Assembly (NCBI RefSeq): GCF_029962835.1
Contig: NC_080582.1
Location: 77,682,177 to 77,746,176, forward strand
Direction: 5' to 3'
Length of the DNA stretch: 64,000 nt
DNA from: Magnolia sinica
Taxonomy: Eukaryota > Streptophyta > Magnoliopsida > Magnoliales > Magnoliaceae
A program made the translations under genes and the position numbers. The notes below the pieces were generated by a model. That model saw nothing but the letters and a program-made list of their open reading frames with translations. It was not told where the DNA came from and ran no database searches. Position 1 is the first letter of the stretch. Each line of letters opens with the position of its first letter. Of the stretch, positions 11,651 through 23,959 are shown one piece after another.

Positions 11651-12470
11651 AGTAAACTCTTTGGAGACCACCTTGATCGTATTTGGTTTATCCATGCCGT
11701 TCATCAGTTTTTCCAGCTTGTTTCAGTGGTCGAACTCAGCATTGAATCATATCAAAATCTCAATTGGACCACACCACAAGGAAACAGTCGGAATAATGAT
11801 TTCCAACATTGAAATCTTCATAGGGCCTAGAGTGAATTTTATTTGTCATACAATCCGTTCATAAGATAAAAAAGACATGAATGAAGGGAAAAAAACAAAT
11901 ATCAGATTGATCAAAAATTTCTGTGGTGCCTAAAAATTTTAGGTTCAATTCACTTTGTTTATTACGGTGTGGTCCAATTGAGCTAGCTTTGGATTTGTTT
12001 CATTTTCGGGATCAAGACCTAAAAACTCCCCCCTGCCACCATGATGTATGTGTTTCATCGATGCCATCCACCCATTTTTATAGATTATTTTAGGGTATGA
12101 GACCAAAAATGAGTTATATCGCAATCTCAAGTGGACCACATTACACGAAGCAGTGTCATTAAAAACTTTTTGGGCCCATAAAAGTTTTGGATCAAAACAA
12201 TATTTGTTTTTTCCCTTCATCTAGGTCTGTATGACCTAACCAACATATTGGATGTCAAATAAATAGTACAGTGGGCCATAGGAGGATTTTAATGGTGGAT
12301 TTCCAATCATTATTGTTTTCCTTTGGTGTGGTCCACATGAGATTTATATCCTTCTCATTTTTTGTATCAAGCCATAAAATGATATGTAAAAATGGATGAA
12401 CAGCATGGATGAAACATATACATCATCATGGGGCTCAGGTATCACCGACCACCAGCCATGGGGTAGTGGC
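11651..12470. repeat. Two adjoining copies of the GGGCCCACC-type non-autonomous repeat
   Basis: The first lies at about 11651-12050 and the second at about 12035-12470. Each has the shared body: CAATTGGACCACACCACAAG, GTTTTGGATCAAAACAATAT, CCCTTCATCTAGG, then GGTGTGGTCCAC and CATGATGTATGTG or inverted equivalents. No coding sequence. The two halves of each copy are loosely inverted, as in a MITE. Confidence 0.65.
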
Positions 12471-12628
12471 AGGGAAGTAGCCGGAAGCAGATTGCGTAGT
12501 AACTCAATACCCTTAGCCTACTGAGTAAATTGTGTGAGGTCCACCATGGTTTATGTATTTTATCTGCTCCGTCCATCCATTTTATCAGATAATTTTAGGG
12601 CTTGAGCCCAAAAATGAGGCATATCCAA

Positions 12629-13398
12629 TGTTAGGGGGTGAAACTTGAATAAGGACAATCAGGGTAGTCCTAAGCCCTCTGAATCAGTTGATAAGGGCTC
12701 GGAAGTGGAACATTGCAACAAGTACAAACTAACCTCTGAGTCACGATTACAGGATGGGTGGAACAAGCCCTCACCTTTGGTCTCAGGGCGAGTCATCATT
12801 CTCGTACTTAACCCCATCGGAAAGACGACATCCTACGAACTTCGACCCCAAGCATTTCGACAGTAAATTCCGATTGCTATTACTTGATCACAAGCTTAGG
12901 CGAGACGAGGTCGAGCCTGGACTGACACTCCGAATGCTAGAACTTGGCCTCGGAACTAGACAAATCGAGGTCGAGCCCGAGTGAGGACACTCCGAGTGCC
13001 AAGCCTAAAGAATAACCTAAATGCGGACGTGACCAAAGATCTCGCCCGAGGATACGCGCCCTTAAGACACGATACACTACATGATCCAAAGATTGCGGAT
13101 AATATCTCCACGATCGTAATACCCGCATGATTGAGTAAATCGTGCCGAAATTAATGGACGTGATCCTCTTTACCCACTGGTATAAATACCAGGGGACCCC
13201 ATTACAACAGGTACGTAAGATCTCGCACCCTCTCTCTACATCACACAAGTTAGACCCAGATTCCCAGGCCTGACTTAGGCATCGGAGGGTCCCCCAGCTA
13301 AGCCAGGGTCTCCTTTGCTCACCATTTTTGTGCAGGATCAGGGACCGTTTGGAGTAGTCAGCATCGAGAGGAGGGTGATCCAGATTTTGACCTCAACA
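12629..13398 (+). repeat. 5' LTR of the Gypsy element
   Basis: It is 770 bp, TGTTA...CAACA. A TATAAATACCAGGGGACCCC stretch near 13180 is a likely promoter TATA region. The LTR is followed at once by TTTTTTGGCACGATCTGTGG, which sits where a primer-binding site is expected; I do not assign the tRNA. Confidence 0.9.
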
Positions 13399-13453
13399 TT
13401 TTTTGGCACGATCTGTGGAATCGTAGACAAAAAGCTAGGAAGTTTTATCAGAT

Positions 13454-16400
13454 ATGGCGAGAGGAAAGAAAAAGGTGACAACAGTGGAAACCAAACCTAG
13501 TGGACAACATCAGTCTTCTTCGCTGCTACATACTGAATCGGCTCCAATAGGGCCATCCCAATGGACTTGGAGCCGAGGAGGAAAGTATAAGGCGTTACAA
13601 AGTGAAGTTTAGATGCTGAAAGACGAAATCAACCGAATGAAGGCACAGCAAAACTGGCAGCCACATCTTAACATAGTGGAAGCCACCCTGGCACCCGAGG
13701 GGCAACCGCAACAAGTCAGCTCCCGAGCCAGAGGGTCCGAAGCACAGTCTGCGAAAGCTCTCAACCCTACGTATAACGCAGTGTCCCAAAATCAGTCCAC
13801 CCGAGTCCCAGAACCTGCTCGAGATGCGGAACCATCATATGTGTTAGCCACTTCGACTCTTACCTTCGTTGACCTCCGCCATCTACTGGAGAGGAGGAGG
13901 CAGGGTAGAGTGCTTAAGGTGAAGAAGGCCCCTCAAGAGACAGTAGTTGAAAATCAGAATCCTTGGGAAGCTCAGCGTAAGGAACTCCGCGACTAGTTCA
14001 AGACATTTCAGGAAAATTAGTGGTCCACGTCTATCCCAATCGCGGTCCATGCGATGATGGAAGAGACTGAGCCTCCCTTCACCTCAGGAATCATGGATGA
14101 GGTGATGCCACCGAGGTTCAGGATGCCTCCTGTCATCCAATTCTCTAGATCTGGAGACCTGTCGGAGCATGTAGAGTCCTACCGTTCATGGATGTAGATC
14201 CAGTCGACTACAGATGCAATGATGTGCAGAGCCTTCTCAATAACCCTCTCCGGGTCTGGTCGAAGTTGGTATCGACACCTTAAAGCAAAGTCAATCAGCT
14301 CTTTCGCAGAGCTCAGCAAATTATTTCTTACCCAGTTCATCTCTGGTAAGAAGAGTCGGAAGCCGACTACCCATCTGTTTACCCTCAAACAGGGGAACAA
14401 GGAGTCACTAAAGGACTTCATTACCCGCTTCAACGAAGAGGCGTTGCTAGTGGAAGATTACGATGACAAAATGGCACTCTCTACCATGTCTAGTGGGCTC
14501 AGAGAGGGGAAGCTCATCTTCTTGATCGGGAAGAATTCGCCGACCACCTTGGCCGAACTCATCAACAGGGCTCAGAAATATACCAACGCCGAGGAGTTCT
14601 CCAACTCCCGCAGGAATATCCAAGCAGCTGAGCAGTCGTCTAAAGAGAAGAGACCAAGGAATAAAGACCTTCAGTCATCCAGTAAGAGGCCAGATGATCG
14701 GGCCACTCGCGAGCGCTGACCAAGAAAAAACTCAAGAGCAAGTTCTGCTCCTACACTCCCCTCAACACATCTCCGGAGCAAATCTTGCTAGATATCAGGG
14801 GCTAAAAACTCCTAAACTAGTCAGTTTGCATGTAGGACAAAACAGACCAGCGAGACAAGCGCAAGTACTGTCGATTCCATCGTGACCACTGTCACAATAC
14901 GAGCGACCGCATAGATCTCAAAGACGAGATCGAGACTCTCATCCGTAATGGTCATCTGCGACGGTACACTAGGAAAGAGAAGTCGGTTCAGAGAGAAGAG
15001 CAACAGAACAAGACTGCCGAAGAGCCTGCAGAAATCCGTACCATTTATGGCAATTCGTTTGGAGGGGGTGACTCGAATAGAGCTCGCAAAGCCTATTCTC
15101 AAAGCTCAGATCCCGAGCACTACGTCCACTTGGTGGAAAAGTCGAGAAAAGAGCCCCAAGCAAACTCCTGTAGTCTAACCTTTACAGAGGATGACGCACG
15201 CGAAATTCAGCATCCGCATGACGATGCGCTCGTGGTGGCTATGACTATAACTAATCACAAAGTTTACCGTATCTTGGTCGACACCGGGAGCTCGATTGAC
15301 GTCATTTATTCTGAGGCGTTCGAGAGAATGAGAATCGACAGGTCGAGCCTCCGACCCGTGAAGACTCCCTTGCACGGCTTTGTCGGGGATCAGGTGATAT
15401 TCGAAGGAGTCATCTCCCTCCCTATGACAGTAGGAGAAGGACAGCATCAAGTCACACTCCTAATAGACTTTCTTGTTGTGAATGTGCCGTCAGTACACAA
15501 CGTGATTCTGGGCCGACCTTCCCTTAATGCGATGCGGGCGGTTGTGTCCACTTATCACCTTTAATGAAATTTCCTGCTTAGGGAGGGGTCGGATGCCTCC
15601 GAGGGGATCAGCATGAAACTCGGAGATATTACGCAATAGATATTAAAAAAGGGTTTGATAAAGCAAACCCTCACAGTTAACGTCCTCGACTTCAAAGCTC
15701 CTGCAGAAGACTCCTCCATGGAGGAGTTGGTGACCGTTGCACTTGAGGAAGCTGATCCGAGCAGAACGGGTCTACTCGGATCATCGTTAAATTTCGAGCA
15801 GCGGTCTCAAATACTAGCTTTTTCACAGAAGCATAAAGATATTTTTACATGGTCGCATGAAGATATGCCAGGGATTTCCCCCGATGTAATGGTCTACAAG
15901 CTGAATGTGAATCCGGATCATAGACTAGTGAAACAGAAGAGGAGAGCATTCAATGCCGAAAGGTGCTTAGCCATAGAAGATAAAGTGTCGAAACTTCTTA
16001 GCTTCGGATTTATTGAAGAGGTGCATTATCTAAATGGATCGCAAACGTAGTCCTTGTGAAGAAAGCCAACGGGAAGTGACGGGTTTGTATAAACTATTCA
16101 GACCTGAACAAAGCTTGCCCCAAAGATAGCTTTCCTCTACCTCGGATTGATCTGCTGGAGGATAGCACAGCTGGGCATGAACAGCTCTCATTCCTAGATG
16201 CCTACTCCGGGTATAATCAGATCGCCATACATCCTTCAGATAGGCAGAAGGCGACCTTTGTTACGGATAAGGGTCTCTACTATTACCGGGTCATCCCTTT
16301 GACCTGAAGAACGTTGGGGTGACATATCAAAGGTTAGTGAATCAGATGCTTGCCAAGCAGATTGGTCGGACTATGGTAGTCTATGTTGACGATATGCTAG

Positions 16401-18705
16401 TAAAGAGCGTCAAAGCGTCTGATAACATCGCGGACCTCGGAAAGACCTTCTCGATCCTCCGAGAATACCGTATGAAACTGAATTTCACCAAGTGTGCCTT
16501 CGGAGTCGGCTCAGGCAAGTTCCTCGGTTTTCAAGTCAGCCAGAGAGGTATTGAGACGAATCCTGAGAAAATCAAGGCATTACTCGACATGAGCTCACCT
16601 CGAACTACGAAAGAAATCCAATGCCTCACTGGTAAAGTAGCAGCCCTCGGTCGATTTATATCCCGAGTCACCGATAAATGCTTCCCCTTCTTTCAGCAGT
16701 TGAAGGATTACAAGAAGGTTGAATGGACCCCAGAGTGTGAGCAAGCTTTCCAGCAGTTAAAGCAATACTCGGGTTCATCCCCCCTACTATCCAAGTCGGA
16801 AGAAGGTGAACCCCTATTCCTGTATATGGCGGTCTCGGCCTCGACCGTCAGTTCCGCACTCATCAGGGAGGTAGGGGCAAGCAGCGCCCCGTCTATTATG
16901 TAAGCAAAACAATGGTATCCACCGAGACCAGATGGCCGAGTATAGAGAAGCCAACACTTGGTTTAGTCTTCTCAGCGCGGAGACTGCGTCCATACTTTCA
17001 AGCGCATACCATTGTCGTTCTAATTGACTCCCCCCTCAGGCAAGTCCTCCAGAAGCCGGTCGGAGACCTCGGGGAGTTCGACATCCAATATCGTCCGAAG
17101 ACAACAATCAAGGATCAGGCTGTGGCCGACTTCATAGCAGAATTCACTATCCCGGACACAAAAGAAGTGGACACGGGTACGGAGGTAGCTCCCATGACCT
17201 CGCTAGTTCCCCTGCTTACCCAGGAAACAGAATCGGAGCAGAAATGGATACTATATGTGGACGGATCGTCTAACTCTAAGCGCGTCGGGGCGAGGATTGT
17301 CCTGGTAGCACCAAATGCAACCTCCATCCAGTATGTGATCAGGCTCGGCTTCAAAGCCTCTAACAATGAGGCAGAATACGAGACCTTGCTAGCCGGGATC
17401 CAACTGGCGGCCAGTTTGGGAGTCCAGTCTTTCGAGGTGAGGAGTGACTCTCAACTCGTTGTAAACCACATCTCCACCGAGTATGAGGCTAAGGAGGCAA
17501 GGATGGTGTCTTATCTGGCCGAGAAAATGAAGCTGATAGAAAGGTTCTGGAGCTGGGTCATCATTCAGATTCTGAGGATGGAGAACACTTAGGCTGACGC
17601 CCTTGTAAGGTTAGCCTCGGCCACAGAAGGAAAGATCCCTCGGATAATCCTTGTAGAAATTTGGATAGTCCAAGCATCGACCGGACTGATCAAGAGATAG
17701 TCAACCCGGTGGAGATACTTTTGAGTTAGATGGACCCAATCTACAACTATCTCACAACTGGTGAGGTCCCTCAAGACAAGCTAGAAGCCCGAGGCCTGAA
17801 GATCAGAGTTGCACAATTCGTGATCTTGGATGGGGTCCTATATAAGAAGGGGCATTCACAGCCCTACCTCAGGTGCCTCCGACCGATGAAGCAGACTATG
17901 TGATCCGAGAAGTCCACGAGGGAATCTACAGGAATTATTCCCGTGGCCGTACCTTAGCTCTAAAAATACTCCGACAGGGGTACTTTGGGCCAACCTTCGG
18001 GAAGACTCCAAGAATTACGTCCAGAGATGCGATAAATGCTAAAGGTTTGCCGCTGTGCCGAGGTAACCTGTGGAAGAGTTGACCCCCATGAGCGGATTGT
18101 GGCTGTTTGCTCAGTGGAGAATCAACATCATTGGACCCCTGCCCACTGGAAAAGGACAGGTCGAAGCCGTAAACAAGGTCACCAAGTAATATCTCAAGAC
18201 TAAACTGGAAAAGGCAAAAGGCAATTGGGCAGAGGAGTTCCCTTTCGTCCTTTGGACCTACAAGACTGCAGCTCAATCATCTACCGGGGAGACTCCATTT
18301 TCGCTATACTACGGCTTAGAGGCTATCGTCCTAGTCAAGATCGGCCTTCCGACAGTATGCGTTGAAGTAACCAGGAAAATCAGAACAAACAGATCGCAGT
18401 AAATCTCGACCTGCTCGACGAGGCCAGAGATGTCGCTAGACTCCGAGTCGTCGCTCGGCATTAGCAAGTAACGCGGTTCTACAATTCCAGCGTTAAAACG
18501 AGGCATTTCCGATTAGGGGACCTAGTCCTCCACCGCGTCTTCCAGAATACAGAAGAGTCGGGGGTTGGGACACTCAGACCAAACTGGGAAAGGCCTTATC
18601 GCATGGTTAAGTCGACCAAGCCAGACTCCTATCATTTGGAAGACCTCGAAGGGCGTCAACTCTTCCACCCCTAGAATGTCGAGCACTTGAAGATCTACTA
18701 CCCAT
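13454..18705 (+). pseudogene. Remains of the Gypsy gag-pol coding region
   Basis: Gag begins near MARGKKK (13454). Its capsid-like core lies at about 14110-14620 and a short Cys/His region at about 14850-14930. The aspartic protease is at about 15130-15560, with LVDTGSSIDVIYSEAF, a wording typical of Tat and Athila elements. Reverse transcriptase runs from about 15850 to 16700, with VVYVDDMLVKS at 16376-16408. RNase H starts near WILYVDGSSNSKR (17247) and runs to about 17590. Integrase pieces follow to about 18705, ending in a stretch like the usual C-terminal VEHLKIYYP. The polyprotein is broken in many places and the integrase core is incomplete. Kept here as a fossil, not as a gene. Confidence 0.88.
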
Positions 18706-18854
18706 GAGAATCTACTGGCCATTGAAGGCTTTCGACAAATGTGTAGCTCGAAACTACTAGCATTTTAAGGCTCTTAATAAAAGTTTCTTTCTACATGATC
18801 TATCTACAAACGAAAAAGTTACCTCTCATAAGCAGAAGCGAGCTCAACGGACCG

Positions 18855-19050
18855 ATCCCTTAAAGAAGGGGTTGACTTGTTAACCTGCGAAAATCTATAA
18901 AGGGGTCCACTCGTATGCAGAGGAAAAACCCATATGTAAACCGATCCCTTAAAGAAGGGGTCGACTCATTATACGACAAAATCTTGCAAAAACAACTAAG
19001 GATCGCGCACCATTCGTGGGGGGTTGACCCCTCAAGGGGTCGGTCCTTAA
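18855..19050. repeat. Direct and inverted short repeats downstream of pol
   Basis: CCGATCCCTTAAAGAAGGGG occurs at about 18860 and 18942 in direct order, and a diverged inverted version (CCCCTCAAGGGGTCGGTCC) lies at about 19027-19047. The block can fold back on itself. Tat-like elements often have tandem repeats between pol and the 3' region. Confidence 0.65.
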
Positions 19051-19529
19051 CATTAACAAAAAATCACAGCAATCAACACATGTGAAAATGCCCTATACTA
19101 AGGGCCAAAATGTCATCATTCAAAAAGATCAAAATATTATCCATTAAAAAAATAGAGAGAAAAAATAATGTTTCACTCCCTTCGAACAGAGGGACCAGCT
19201 GCAAGGCTGGGAGGTTGGGTGTCGGGGGCAGCTTCGCCGACAGGAGGGGCGCTCTCAGGCTCATCAACTATGGCTAGTTCAGTGTCCTTGGCCTCGTATG
19301 TAACAAGAGCATCGAGGTCGATGGCTGGGTGGAACTTTCAGACTTCAGCAATGTAGGCGTCAAAATCGGTGTTGTATCCGAAGAGATACAGCTTGTCTAG
19401 TTCTTTGGTCCTCTCCGCCGACTCCTTATATGCCGCCACTGCTGTGGCAACTTGCGAGGCCGCTTGAGTCTCGAGTTCCTCTCGCAACTTCTCTTGCTCC
19501 GTGGCAACCACAACCTCGAGAACGATCCG

Positions 19530-20615
19530 CTACTGAGTCAATCCTTTAGCAGCCTCATGCCTCGCCCTTGCAAGGTCTCGCTCCAGCCGTATGACATCAC
19601 CTTCTGCGTCTTTAACAGAGACCTCCAGATGCCTAACCGCCTCCCGCAAGTGCCTAACTTCGAGGTCGGCCACGTCCAAGCGGGCTTGGAGTTGATTAAC
19701 CTCGGCTTGGAGCACTAACTCTCTCATTCGACCCTCTTCAACAACCCTTCTTAACTCCTCCTGCTCTGCAGTCGAGGCCTCTAGATGTTTCTCAAGCTCG
19801 ACCTTCTGTGCCTCATGTTCGGCCTTATCCGGCTCCAGCCGATCCATCGCCTTCAGCCTCTCCTTCACTTCTACCATCATCGACAGTGATTGATAATTAA
19901 CTGCTGCATAATCATTCACGAACTTGACGTAGCTTCGAGAGAGCGTTTTGGCTATTGCCGACTCCGACACGTGCTTGGTTACCCAAGAGTTCAGCAAAGC
20001 CATGTGATAATTGACAGGTAGAGTCTCTAGAGCAGGCTCAGAACCTCCTCTAACCCCACTGGCTGCAGAAGCTTGGGCAACCATCTCAGGCATGGTGGTG
20101 TACCCGACCAAGGCGTCAGTTCGTCCGACCAAGGGCTTAGCCTCAGTAACAGTGCGGTGGGCTGCGGATTGTGTGGAGACATCAGTACTGGAAGTCTCCC
20201 CGACCACCTCTCTCCCCATCTCGGGAGGTCCTATAACCACTAAAGGCGGAACGTCAGGAGTTTGTTCTTCGGGAGTCGGTGTCAAGATGGTGATGGGCTT
20301 AACTCTGGTAGGGGCCTCAGGGGCTCGTGCTTCAGGAGCGGGAGTTGGAGTAGTGGTGGGAATGAAATCGGTTGGAGTTATGGCAGGTACGGCTTCAACT
20401 GCGGCCATGGCGGGCATGGTCTCGGCCGAAAAGGTCATAGTTACAGCCGGAAAAGGTTTAGCCCTGACCACAGAGGTCATGGCTACAGGTGGAATAGGCC
20501 CAACAGTCTTCCTCTTCTTGGGTGTAACCTTCGTCCTTGCCTCAGATGAGAGGACTACGTCCATCCGGGGGCACGGTACCACAGGCCGCCTCCTCTTTGA
20601 ACCGCTTCCCTCCAT
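19530..20615 (-). CDS. Antisense accessory ORF of the Gypsy element, 361 aa, coiled coil
   Basis: It starts MEGSGSKRRRPVVPCPRMD and runs without a stop. Residues 1-60 are basic. About 60-200 is a Pro/Thr/Ala-rich low-complexity linker (PTTTPTPAPEARAPEAPT). About 230-361 is heptad-rich and predicted coiled coil (for example LEKHLEASTAEQEELRRVVE). Antisense ORFs in this position are known in Tat-like elements such as Grande. Related antisense coding wording extends upstream to about 21710, so the gene was probably longer and perhaps spliced. The element as a whole is dead; this part merely has no visible break. The opposite strand also has a long frame over 20011-20667, which is a shadow. Function is unknown. 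Confidence 0.65.
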   Translation of the reverse strand: MEGSGSKRRRPVVPCPRMDVVLSSEARTKVTPKKRKTVGPIPPVAMTSVVRAKPFPAVTMTFSAETMPAMAAVEAVPAITPTDFIPTTTPTPAPEARAPEAPTRVKPITILTPTPEEQTPDVPPLVVIGPPEMGREVVGETSSTDVSTQSAAHRTVTEAKPLVGRTDALVGYTTMPEMVAQASAASGVRGGSEPALETLPVNYHMALLNSWVTKHVSESAIAKTLSRSYVKFVNDYAAVNYQSLSMMVEVKERLKAMDRLEPDKAEHEAQKVELEKHLEASTAEQEELRRVVEEGRMRELVLQAEVNQLQARLDVADLEVRHLREAVRHLEVSVKDAEGDVIRLERDLARARHEAAKGLTQ

Positions 20616-22287
20616 CTCTGCACAAAAAAGGGTGTCAGCCAGAGAGAAATCTATTGAACATTATTGAATAATCACCGAAGACCCTTAACCTGCCAACCCA
20701 AAGTGAAAAGAGTGGGCCGAAATCTACAGAAACCAAACGACACCAGGTTCTCCCTGTTGATGAGCTCGAACCAGATGCGTTGGTTCTCAGGGAGCAATCT
20801 AGCTCGAGCAACCTGCTGCGTTTGGAGATGAGAGAATTCGGGAGCCCCTTTCGGTTGAACTACAAGCAGAGATAGAGCTCAGGTTAAAACATGAAAGAAT
20901 CCAAGTATGCAGTAAGACGAAGAAGAGTGCCCGACCTGGGTTGGCAAACTTGGTGGGAACTCAAAACCGTAGTCTACCCAATTCAGAGGCAGGGGCCTCC
21001 CATTCCCTCGAGGCCCAAAACCACTTCCCTTTCCAATCATTGTTGGAAGAAGGAAGCCAAGTTACCAGACCCGGGATGCATGGAGGCCTAGCCGAGAGGT
21101 AGTACTAGGCTAGCTCCGACCTGTCGTACTTGGCAACGTACAAATATAGGAACTCTTCCAGCGTCAGCCTCTGGCTCCCCACCGGGTCAGATAATAAAAG
21201 TGGAGACAATGGTTCTCCAAGCGTTTGGGACAAACTAACCCGGCGCCACTCCAAGCTGTGCGATCAGTTCGCGTATGAATGATGGATAGGGAATTGAAGC
21301 CCACATTGGAGGGCAACGGTGAAGATGGCAATATCCCCATCGGCAGGAAGGCCAGCTTGGTCCGTGGGAACAGGAGCTCGGATATGCACCGAGTTTGGAA
21401 TCTGATAATCTTTGCGGAGTCGGTCCATCTAAGATTCAACTAGGATTGAACCTCTGGGAACCGTTGGCTTCGGCCTGCCTTCGACTACCTTGTAGGATCT
21501 CTAAAAGCCCTCTTCAGCCTTTTGCCACGGCCTTCGGCTCTCTGACTCACGGCCCTTTGGGCCGAAGTACCAAGTGGAATGGCCTCAAAAGGGCCTTCAG
21601 AGTCTCCGGCCCCGGAGGCGGTGGTTTCTGGTTCGGAGTCAGAACCAACTCGAACCTCTTCCATATCATCAGAGTTGCTCGACATAATGTAAAGAAAAAA
21701 CCTTTTAAGTGATGGAAGACTCACAGCGCTACAAGTGATTCTTTGGCAGAGATTTTTCTAACTCTGTCAGCTTCCTCTGAGCAGATTTCCTTTTCTAACT
21801 GTCAGAAACCCTTTATCCGGTGATGGAAATCCTTTTTCCGACGAATGACGATTTGAAAGGAAGAAGTAAAGGAGAGGGAGAGTGAAAGAGCGAGAAATGC
21901 AAAAGGAGTGTTTGAATGAGAGCGGGACGGGTTTATATACCCTCCTCCATCCCTTAGCTCATCATTGCAGACGGCTGCCCCTAAGGTCGAGGCATCTCAA
22001 CATTAACGTTGAGGGACACGTGGTGAGATACGATACATCCGAGTCCACGTTCCTAAAGCCAAGTCGTGTCGACATTAAATGACATTTATGGTGCAGCCGG
22101 TCCCCCCCCCCCAATGAGCACGTGGCAACGTCTCCTCTATCCTGTCGATCGCGAATCGTAACCGTTAACACATTTTGTCATCTGGAGGGCCAATCGTCAT
22201 CATGAGCCGAGATGCAACGGCGTCATCTCATTTCCTCAGGCATTTACTCTCCAAATCCGAGCTCGGACTAAGAGAGTAAGAGGCTTC

Positions 22288-23019
22288 TGTTATAGGGAAA
22301 ACTTGAATAAGGACAATCAAGGTCGTCCTAAGTCCTCCGAATCAGTTGATAAGGGCTTGGAAGGGGAACATTGCGGCAAGTATAGACTAACCTCTGAGTC
22401 GCGACTACAGGATGGGCGGAACAAGCCCTCGCCTTCGGTCTCGGGGCGAGTCATCATTCTCGTACTTAACCCCATCGGAAAGATGACATCCTACGAACTC
22501 TAACCCTAAGCATTTCGACAGTAAATTTCGATTGCTATTACTCGATCACAGGCTTAGGTCGAGCCTGGACTGACACTCCGAATGTTAGTACTCGGCCTCA
22601 GAACTAGACAGATCGAGGCCAAGCCCGAGTGAGGACACTCCGAGTGCTAAGCCCAGAGAATAACCTAAATGCGGACGTGACTGAAGATCTCCCCCGAGGA
22701 TACGCGCCCTTAAGACACGATAATATCTCCACGATCGTAATACCCACATGATTGAGCAAATCGTGCTGAAATTAACAGACGTGATCCTCTCTACCCACAC
22801 GTATAAATACCAGGGGACCCCATTACAATAGGTACCCAAGATCTCACACCCTCTCTATACATCACACAACTTAGACCTAGATTCCCAGGCCTAACTTAGG
22901 TATCAAATGGTCCCTCGGCTAAGCCAGGGTCTCCTTTGCTCACCATTTTTGTGCAGGATTAGGGACCGTTTGGAGTGGTCAGCATCGAGAGGAGGGTGAT
23001 CCAGATTTTGACCTCAACA
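22288..23019 (+). repeat. 3' LTR of the Gypsy element
   Basis: It is 732 bp and aligns to 12629-13398. It is preceded by the purine-rich AAGAGAGTAAGAGG. It ends GACCTCAACA, followed by TCCAA. Confidence 0.9.
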
Positions 23020-23399
23020 TCCAATGTTCAAATGGACCACACCATAAGAAACAGTTGAATTTAACATTTATCGTTGAAAATTTCTTGGGCCCACAGAAGT
23101 TTTGGATCAATCTTATATTTTTGTTTTCCCTTCATGCATTTACGTATGATCTAATGAACAGGTTGGATGACATATAAACATCACTAAAGGGCTTAGAAAG
23201 GTTTCAACTGTGGAAATCATTACCCCCACTTTCAGTGGTATGATCCACTTGATCTTTGGATATGCTTCAATTTTAGGTTCAACCCTTTAAATTAGATGGA
23301 AAAAAGATGGACCGCGTGGATAGACCACTTACATTCAAGATGGGCCCAACTGAGTTTACTTGCGCAATCTGAATTCGGAGTAGCCAATCCGTTTCCGAG

Positions 23400-23945
23400 A
23401 ACTTCGGACCCAGATTTCCTGCGAAAGCCCTTTTGCAGGAAGTTCCTGCACAAGGATGCCGGGTGGGGCCACCTCGATGTTTTTGAGCTACGTCCAACTG
23501 TTTTTAGAGATCAATTTAGGACGTAAAAAATAAAATTAAGTGTATCCAACGCTCAAATAGGCCACACGAGAAGAAACCGTGGGAATTCAGTAAGAACCAT
23601 TGAAGCATTCTCATGGCCATAAAACTTTTGTATCCAACTATATTTTCTGTGTCTTCACTTCATTCCATTAGGAATGAATTTATAAACGGTTTGGATAGTA
23701 TATAAACATCAAGGTGGAGCCTAGGAAGGTTTCAATGGTAGGAATTTCTTTACCCAATTTTCCCTCTCAGGTGACCTCCTTGAGTTTTGTATCCACCTAA
23801 TTTTCGGTCGAACGTCCTAAATCAAGCTCTTAAAACGGATGGACGGAATGGATTTCTCACATACATTGCAGTGAGCCCCACCCACCATCTTGCGCAGGAA
23901 CTTCCTGCGAAAGGCTTTCTTAGGAAATCCGCGTCCCGTAACTTC
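23400..23945. mobile_element. MITE with GCAGGAA/TTCCTGC ends
   Basis: The left end (about 23403-23470) contains GATTTCCTGCGAAAGCCC and GCAGGAAGTTCCTGCACAAG. The right end (about 23885-23942) is its reverse complement with changes: GCGCAGGAACTTCCTGCGAA, then GGAAATCCGCGTCCCG. The body between is of the GGGCCCACC type. AACTTC flanks both sides and may be part of a target duplication. Confidence 0.65.
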
Positions 23946-23959
23946 CTCCTCCGTTTCTT

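Larger units (their letters stand above)
12629..23019 (+). mobile_element. Ty3/Gypsy LTR retrotransposon, Tat-like lineage, broken fossil
   Basis: The element is 10.4 kb with LTRs at 12629-13398 and 22288-23019, starting TGTTA and ending CAACA. The target duplication TCCAA is at 12624-12628 and 23020-23024. The order gag, protease, RT, RNase H, integrase, then a long 3' region with an antisense ORF is the layout of Tat-type elements (Grande, RIRE2, Retand). The LTRs differ at about 8-9% of sites by eye, mostly transitions, so its age is similar to the Copia element at 2.8 kb. The pol part is broken many times; the antisense ORF is still open for 361 codons. Confidence 0.93.
12485..23380. mobile_element. 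GGGCCCACC-type MITE split by the Gypsy element
   Basis: The left part, 12485-12628, starts GGAAGCAGATTGCGTAGTAA and includes ACTGAGTAAATTGTGTGAGG. The right part, 23025 to about 23380, ends GTTTACTTGCGCAATCTGAA. Joined across the target duplication TCCAA the two give one ~500 bp copy with ends in the order (G)AAGC-GATTGCG ... ACTGAGT. Other copies at 55.2, 58.2 and 36.3 kb show the same end words. Confidence 0.75.

Noticed and set aside
20011-20667. 218-codon frame on the plus strand
   Set aside because: It lies opposite the coiled-coil antisense ORF, is of low complexity, and is best read as its shadow.
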